A DNA stretch of 64,000 bases. It comes from Pyxicephalus adspersus. Taxonomy: Eukaryota; Chordata; Amphibia; Anura; Pyxicephalidae. Under the pieces are notes generated by a model. The model searched no databases and had not been told where the DNA came from. It worked only from the letters and a program-made list of their open reading frames with translations. The stretch's first letter is position 1. Every line of letters starts with the position of its first letter. The DNA lies in NCBI RefSeq assembly GCF_032062135.1, contig NC_092859.1, forward strand, positions 129,678,562 to 129,742,561, read 5' to 3'. Made by a program: the position numbers and the translations under genes. Of this stretch, positions 58,576 through 64,000 are shown one piece after another.

Positions 58576-60205
58576 GTTAAAATAGCTGATCTAGCTGGGG
58601 TCATTGAAGGGAAAAATTTCTGATCTAGCTTGAGCCATATATCAGGAAGGTGTATTTTCTTTCCTGTCTACACAGTTTAAATGTAAACAAATGTCGGAAA
58701 TTGTACTTTCTTTGAGATACGATGTATGTCCTGTTTTCCTTACAATGTGTCAAATAACATTATATATGTAACTAAAGATCACTCCTTCTATTGTGTAATT
58801 ATCTGTATAAAAAGACCACCTTCTTAGGTAAACATTAGAGTATATTCCTAAAACCATACTGTGTGTGTGTATGTTATTGGGATATCTCTCCAGACGTCTG
58901 TCTCTCTGGTGCAGGGGAAGTCATGGTGCATTCGAACTACAAGTAGAAGCAGATCCTTTCATGCACCACTTTCACATTTGGGAAAACTAACATAATCAGA
59001 CCGCAAAAGGGTTTAATGGCTGTAGGTGTCCTGACCATGCAAGTAAAAGCAACCCTCATGACATTTACTGACCTTTCCTTCCCTCCCCTGGTGATTTTTT
59101 CACTGATTAGAAAAATGTTCAGTTCACCAGAATGGAATTCTAACCCTACATCCCTACAATAGTGCTTAGAATGGTCTTATGCATACAGAAAAGAGTTCCA
59201 AACCTACCCTAAAGCAAGAGAGAAACACATAAATGAAGCTTTCCCTTTGTAATAAATCTGTTGAACAATCTGTGTTAATGTACAAGAGATAGAATAAAAG
59301 ATGAGAATATGCTGTGTAGGATGGACAACTAAATAAAATATGTGGGACCCACCTATGAGAATTAATTCCCAGGACAATTCTTGTACAAAGTTGGAATATA
59401 ATTATGTGTATAGGAGACATACACATGTTCATTCTTAGCTCTTCCTTATTGATTCAGACATATCAGTATCAATGTTTTTTTTTACTTTGTTGATGACATG
59501 GGGTACTCTTGCATGCATTTTTATTTGTTCTTACTGATTTTAAATAGATGCATTAATAAAATATTATAATTTTATAAAGATCATTTATGTCTGTTGGATT
59601 TTTTAGTTTTTGGAGTGAATATATAAATAATGCACTGAATATGAAGGAGCAGAAAGTCATCCGAAACTCTAGCTTGTCAAAAAGTGAAGTAAGCAGAAAG
59701 TTTACCATTACATACTTAGACCTGCAGAAGTATGATTTCTGAAATCTGGTTTTCACTTACAGGGTGCCACCCACAACTAAGTTTAGTATTTTGTTGAGCT
59801 AAGCTATCCTTACTCATACTGTTTCCTTGTTCTCTAAAGTTCAGACAAATCAACCTAGACATCAGAACCATATAAGTTCACAGCTGGCTGTAGCATCACT
59901 GAACAGTATCAAGCTGGCAAAGCAATGTTTCTAAATAAACTTTTCCTGTCATGCAGCCTAAATTGATATATTATTTTTCTAACACCTGGAAACTGTCTAA
60001 AGATTCCTTAAAATAAGAAAAAAAAATAACAACACAATCTTTTTAAATATATGAAGACTGGAAAAATGAAAACTTAGATGGGGTTAGAAGGAGAATGGAT
60101 AAAATTTAGAATTATGGTTTTGCGATTTATTGCAACCAGTTCTTTGTGCACTATGCTGCATGGTGAACAGGACTTTAACAAATTGTACAGAAGAACAGGA
60201 AACAC
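58576..60205. other. No gene or recognised repeat
   Basis: AT-rich sequence with a short (TG)n at 58860-58870. Minus frames of 67-88 codons have no recognisable domain. Confidence 0.45.
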
Positions 60206-61129
60206 AACCTCGATCAGTTCTCTTTTCTCTGTACACCTCCTCTCTCGGAAGTCTCATATCCTCCTTTGACTTACAGTACCATCTGTATGCTGATGACACT
60301 CAAATCTATCGGTCTACCCCTGACCTGTCTCCCTCAGTCCTGGATAAGGTCTCATGCTGCCTGTCAGCCATCTCATCATGGATCTCTGACCGATTCCTGA
60401 AACTCAACCTGAACAAAACAGAACTCATCATCATCCCTCCTTCAAATTCAAAATCTCCCCCTGACATATATCTAACTGTTAACACTGTTATTCGGCCCTC
60501 CCCTCAGGCACGTTGTCTTGGTGTCACCTTTGACTCTGCCCTCTCATTTACCCCCCATATTCAGATCATTTCCAGGTCCTGTCACTTTCATCTACGCAAC
60601 ATCTCCAAAATCCACCCCTACCTATCCCCAGAGATCACCAAACTCCTTGTACATGCTCTCATCATCTCTCACCTGGACTACTGTAACCTCATCCTCTCTG
60701 GTATTCCACTAACCCGACTCTCTCCTCTACAATCTATTATGAATGCTGCAGCCAGACTCATCTATCCTTCCCACAGCTCCTCTTCCGCTACATCTCTTTG
60801 CAGATCTCTACATTGGCTTCCATTTCACCTTAGAATCAAATTCAAGCTCCTGCACTTTGCCTTCAAATCCCTACACAGTTCTTGTCCCACTTACCTTTCT
60901 GACCTGGTAAAAAAATAATCCCCTAGCTGCTCTTCCTACTCCTCCAATGACCTACTAATGACTTCCTCACTCATAACCTCATCACACACACGGATGCAAG
61001 ACTTTTCTACAGCTGCCCAAACTCTCTGGAATGGTCTTCCTCATCCTATTTGGCTTGCTCCCACTTTCTGCTCATTTAAAAGAGCACTCAAAACCCATTT
61101 TTTCAAACTTGCCTACCCATTATCTTCTG
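60206..61129 (+). pseudogene. Reverse transcriptase C-terminal relic of an L2/CR1-type LINE
   Basis: The frame open from 60130 to a TAA at 60916-60918 reads as LINE reverse transcriptase from about residue 27 onward. YADD, the metal-binding catalytic box, is coded at 60286-60297, followed by [16 protein letters not shown], then [27 protein letters not shown] and [14 protein letters not shown], all typical of this clade in normal order. The first ~26 residues are non-LINE flank, so the nominal start codon is not the gene's own. After the stop the homology continues in a shifted frame (LITSSHTRMQDFSTAAQTLW ... ALKTHFFKLAY) to about 61129. The copy is dead, but the coding part is well preserved, so it is not very old. 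Confidence 0.92.
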
Positions 61130-61365
61130 TCCTTTGAAACCATCACTACTTCCCACCACTACATATCTCCAATCCTATTGTGTGTTATTTCCCCCACCTA
61201 CTAGATTGTAAGCTCTTTGGGGCAGGGTCCTCTCCTCCTGTATCACTGTCTGTACTCATCTGTCATTTGCAACCCCTATTTATTGTATAGCGCTGCGTAA
61301 CATGTTGGCACTATATAAATTCAGTTTAATTTTTATTATTATTATTAATAATAATAATAATACCA
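60206..61365 (+). mobile_element. L2/CR1-type LINE, 5'-truncated, with complete 3' end
   Basis: It covers the reverse-transcriptase palm onward: the catalytic YADD box, the C-terminal region, a 3' UTR with 'agattgtaagctctttgggg' and 'cagggtcctctcctcc', and a tail 'agcgctgcgtaacatgttgg' followed by 'cactatataaat' and (TTA)n/(AAT)n. No target duplication was identified. The endonuclease and the front of the reverse transcriptase are missing. The tail is shared with the SINEs at 6312-6642 and 61498-61771. Confidence 0.92.
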
Positions 61366-61497
61366 ACCTGCTGCAGCACACACTCTTTGTATAGTGGTCA
61401 TGTTTTTTCATCCATTGTAGTGTGTTCTGAGCCTATTCATAATAAATGGGTTGCCCTACATTACACATCCTACATGTTCCATACCACAAAGGAATAT

Positions 61498-61771
61498 CAT
61501 CAGATTGGTTTAGCACTCTGTCCTTTGCAGTGCTAGGTCCCAGGTTCAAATTGCGTGGGTTTCCCTCTAATAACCCGGTTTCCATCCACATTTTAAAAAC
61601 ATGCAGTTAAGTTAATAGATTTCCTCCCCAAATTGTTCTCAGATGGGGGGAATGACATATGGCTATGAATAGGGACATTAAAAATTAAAATTAAAGTAAA
61701 TGACATGGCTATAGACTTTGTGAAGCGCTATGTAATATGTTGGTGCTATATAAATACTAGTTATTAATAAT
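61498..61771 (+). repeat. tRNA-derived SINE, internally deleted
   Basis: A weak A box (around 61507-61518) and a clear B box, GGTTCAAATTG (61543-61553), are followed by 'gcgtgggtttcc', 'aaaaacatgcagttaagtta', 'gacatatggctatgaatagg' and the tail 'aagcgctatgtaatatgttg' plus 'gtgctatataaatac'. About 60 bp just after the B box are missing compared with 6312-6642. It starts ~130 bp after the LINE whose tail it shares. Confidence 0.87.
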
Positions 61772-62108
61772 TCCTAAATTGTTTTTCTTTTATTTTCTTT
61801 CGCTTTCACAAAAACTCAGCTGTTTGTAAAGTCAGGTGGGTACTTTTGCCTTAAAACAATTACCTAGGTAGATTGTGGTCCCAGCGTAATGTTGAGTAAA
61901 TTTTAATTGCCATAAAGCAGTAAATATGACATTCACCAAACCTTCACTGCATGTGTATCTTCCTGGTATATGAAATTAGGGTGATTACTTCAACTGCAGG
62001 CAATGTTTCATAATAGTCACATTAACTGTTTTATAAGTATGCCCATGTATGTTAAATTCATTTTTTTTATTCATAGACCTGCTTTTAGAAAATGTACAAT
62101 AATACAAT
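61772..62108. other. No gene or recognised repeat
   Basis: AT-rich spacer; nothing recognised. Confidence 0.4.
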
Positions 62109-62202
62109 GGGGTTTGGTTTACTAAAGGAGTTTAGACTATTCAGTTAGCAAAATGAATTGCTAACGCTGCAAGATAATTTTCACTTGGGTAGAACAGTCT
62201 AA
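62109..62202. repeat. MITE family K, short internally deleted copy
   Basis: It starts GGGGTTTGGTTTACTAAAGG and ends 'gggtagaacagtctaaactt', keeping both arms and the 'tgcaagataattttcacttg' part but only ~95 bp in all. Confidence 0.6.
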
Positions 62203-64000
62203 ACTTGTTGTGTTAGCCTCAATGCTGTAAAAAAATAGTTAAACATATATAGGCACACAAAAGACAAAGCAGCAGGGAGAAGGAAATAAAAAATTTACTT
62301 CGTAAGCCTCTTCATTTCTTGTTAAAAATCCTTATAAATATGACTTCATCCATCATGTCCTAAGCTTATTTTGCTGCTGGAGTTTTGTTACAATATACAA
62401 CATTTTTTCTAAAATTAATAAATAAATAAAATAAAGGATAACAACTAATCATGCCAAAATAACCTGGCTGCATCTCATATAGGTAAAAGGTAACAATTTA
62501 CAGAATGGCATTCATTTAAATGGAAAATAAGAATGGAATCCAAGGGGGAGAGCGAGATGAGACATTATATTGTGCCACTGAGTTCTTTTGGAAAGGACAG
62601 GATGCTTCTCTTTCAACCATAAATCCTAATAAATACAATTATTGTGTGCTTTCTTGAAGTTTCATTAGCATACTAACCAAAATCATGCCAGCAGTCGGCT
62701 GTTATTTCACATCATTTATAAGGAACAATATTAGGATATTTGAATAAATACATTTTTCACCTTGAATAAACCATGAAAAATCATTTTGATTTTCTTGCAA
62801 TTTACTCTTCTGCAGTAACCATCTTCATATCACCTCATATACATGCACACCACAGAATCACCTTAGCATCGTGCAATAAAAAGTTGATGAGTTATTGGTG
62901 TTTGAGAACCTCTACCCACCACCTTATTAGATTTCTGCCTATGTGTTCTTCGTTCGTTCTTATGGTGCATCCCTTTGTATCTTGTAAGGGAATTTGGAAA
63001 GAGCAAATATATATGCATAGTTGAAATTATAGCTGAAGAATTATTGAATATATCTTTTGAATATATAAAAAACATATAAATATGTGTAAGTAATTTTTTT
63101 CTTTAATGAGCGATTTGCCATTTCATTTTTTTTTGTGTGCTTTTGTTGTAATTTCTGTTTGTGTGCAGGTTCATGGAAAAGAAAAATTTAGAGAAGGAAT
63201 GCTTTGTGTTGCATGAAAAAATATATGTTTAATATTTGTATCTAATAAATATCCAATGATACAAAATCCAACATACAGTATAGCGGCACATGTTTTTTAT
63301 GTCATGTGTACTTGCAGTCAGTAATATAAAAAATATATATAGCCAGCATAACAGCCAGCAAAATAGCATGCTAAGAAATTGGTCAACCTATATATTTTAG
63401 AAAAACTTTAAAGAACAGAAATTCATGTTTATATAGCTGCAAAAATGTGAAATTCAAATATTTTACAATTGCCAATAAAAGATTATTTTTTACATGAAAA
63501 TAGCTATACTGAAGGAAAAGCAACACACTCTTTGCATCTCTGCATGTGGCCATTTTATCTCAGCAGTTGTCCTAAGAGGGCTATAGGTACTTCTAGACAT
63601 TAGAAGAATATGCAGAAATAATTTAAGCAATCTATGGTTTCTGAGTCTCACAGACAATCATTTTTATGCAAATAGTAGTAGGAAGAAAATAAAGAGGGTG
63701 ATGTTACCTCATCTGTGTGTGGGATGAGGGGTAACACACTTGGCCTAATGAGGGGAAGTTCTGTTTATTTTTGCCGTCCACTTTGTTTTTACACTCTTGT
63801 ACAAGTAAATTTTGAACACATTCACTAAGCTAAATTAAATATTCCTTTCAGGGTGTTAATTCACATTTCTAAGTGATAAGCCCAAACCCCCTTAGGTAAT
63901 CAACACCAATATTATTTTTCAAAAAAATTGACACCTATTAATAAAAGGATTAGATTTGTCAATAAAATGATCAAGCTAATCATTTTTATATGTATAGCAA
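62203..64000. other. No gene; unique-looking patch at 62470-62760
   Basis: 62470-62760 is complex and unrepeated, with purine-rich 'gggggagagcgagatgagac' and CATTTAAATG, ATTAGCATAC boxes; it is a conserved-element candidate. 63805-63860 has 'cattcactaagctaaattaa' and 'attcctttcaggg', weakly like family K. The remainder is AT-rich; the opposed 83- and 70-codon frames at 62773-63075 have no domain. Confidence 0.35.

Overview
The window reads as AT-rich vertebrate nuclear DNA with no host gene that I can support. The mix of interspersed repeats (an L2/CR1-type LINE, a tRNA-derived SINE sharing its 3' tail, Tc1, hAT, piggyBac-like and Tigger-like elements, and several palindromic MITE families) fits an anuran amphibian, most likely a ranoid frog. 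That assignment rests on remembered repeat types, not on a database search. It is best seen as an intergenic or deep intronic stretch. Almost every open frame of 60-160 codons is chance, simple repeat or transposon sequence.

Layout. 1-6.3 kb: end of a MITE, two half copies of a palindromic MITE, two (TA)n tracts and a 27-bp minisatellite. 6.3-7 kb: a minus-strand SINE with a hAT MITE inserted at its head. 8.3-12.6 kb: hAT-MITE fragment, two copies of an LTR-like repeat (family H) and a ~950 bp inverted-repeat element carrying a minisatellite. 13.9-15.2 kb: a Tigger-like element with a 17-G run, then a ~450 bp purine-rich block. 17.9-26.6 kb: hAT MITE, truncated LINE tail, palindromic MITEs and an 879 bp hAT element with an 8-bp target duplication. 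29.2-37.1 kb: an amphibian repeat split by a piggyBac-like MITE, more MITEs, and a Tigger-like element split by a hAT MITE. 42.8-44.9 kb: a decayed Tc1 transposon with long inverted repeats, itself split by an ~890 bp insertion. 46.5-49.1 kb: family H and palindromic MITEs. 53.9-54.4 kb: a foldback repeat beside an unassigned decayed coding trace. 60.2-61.8 kb: 3' half of a LINE reverse transcriptase followed by a SINE with the same tail.

How the parts relate. The elements give a readable order of insertion: hAT after SINE, hAT after Tigger-like, piggyBac-like after the amphibian repeat, an unknown element after Tc1. The LINE and SINE share their 3' tail, which suggests that this LINE family moved the SINE. 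Several unique-looking stretches could be conserved non-coding elements, but that can only be decided by alignment. I did not find a novel multi-gene system here; the least explained items are the coding trace at 53.9-54.26 kb, the insertion inside Tc1, family H and the unique 38.5-38.9 kb block.
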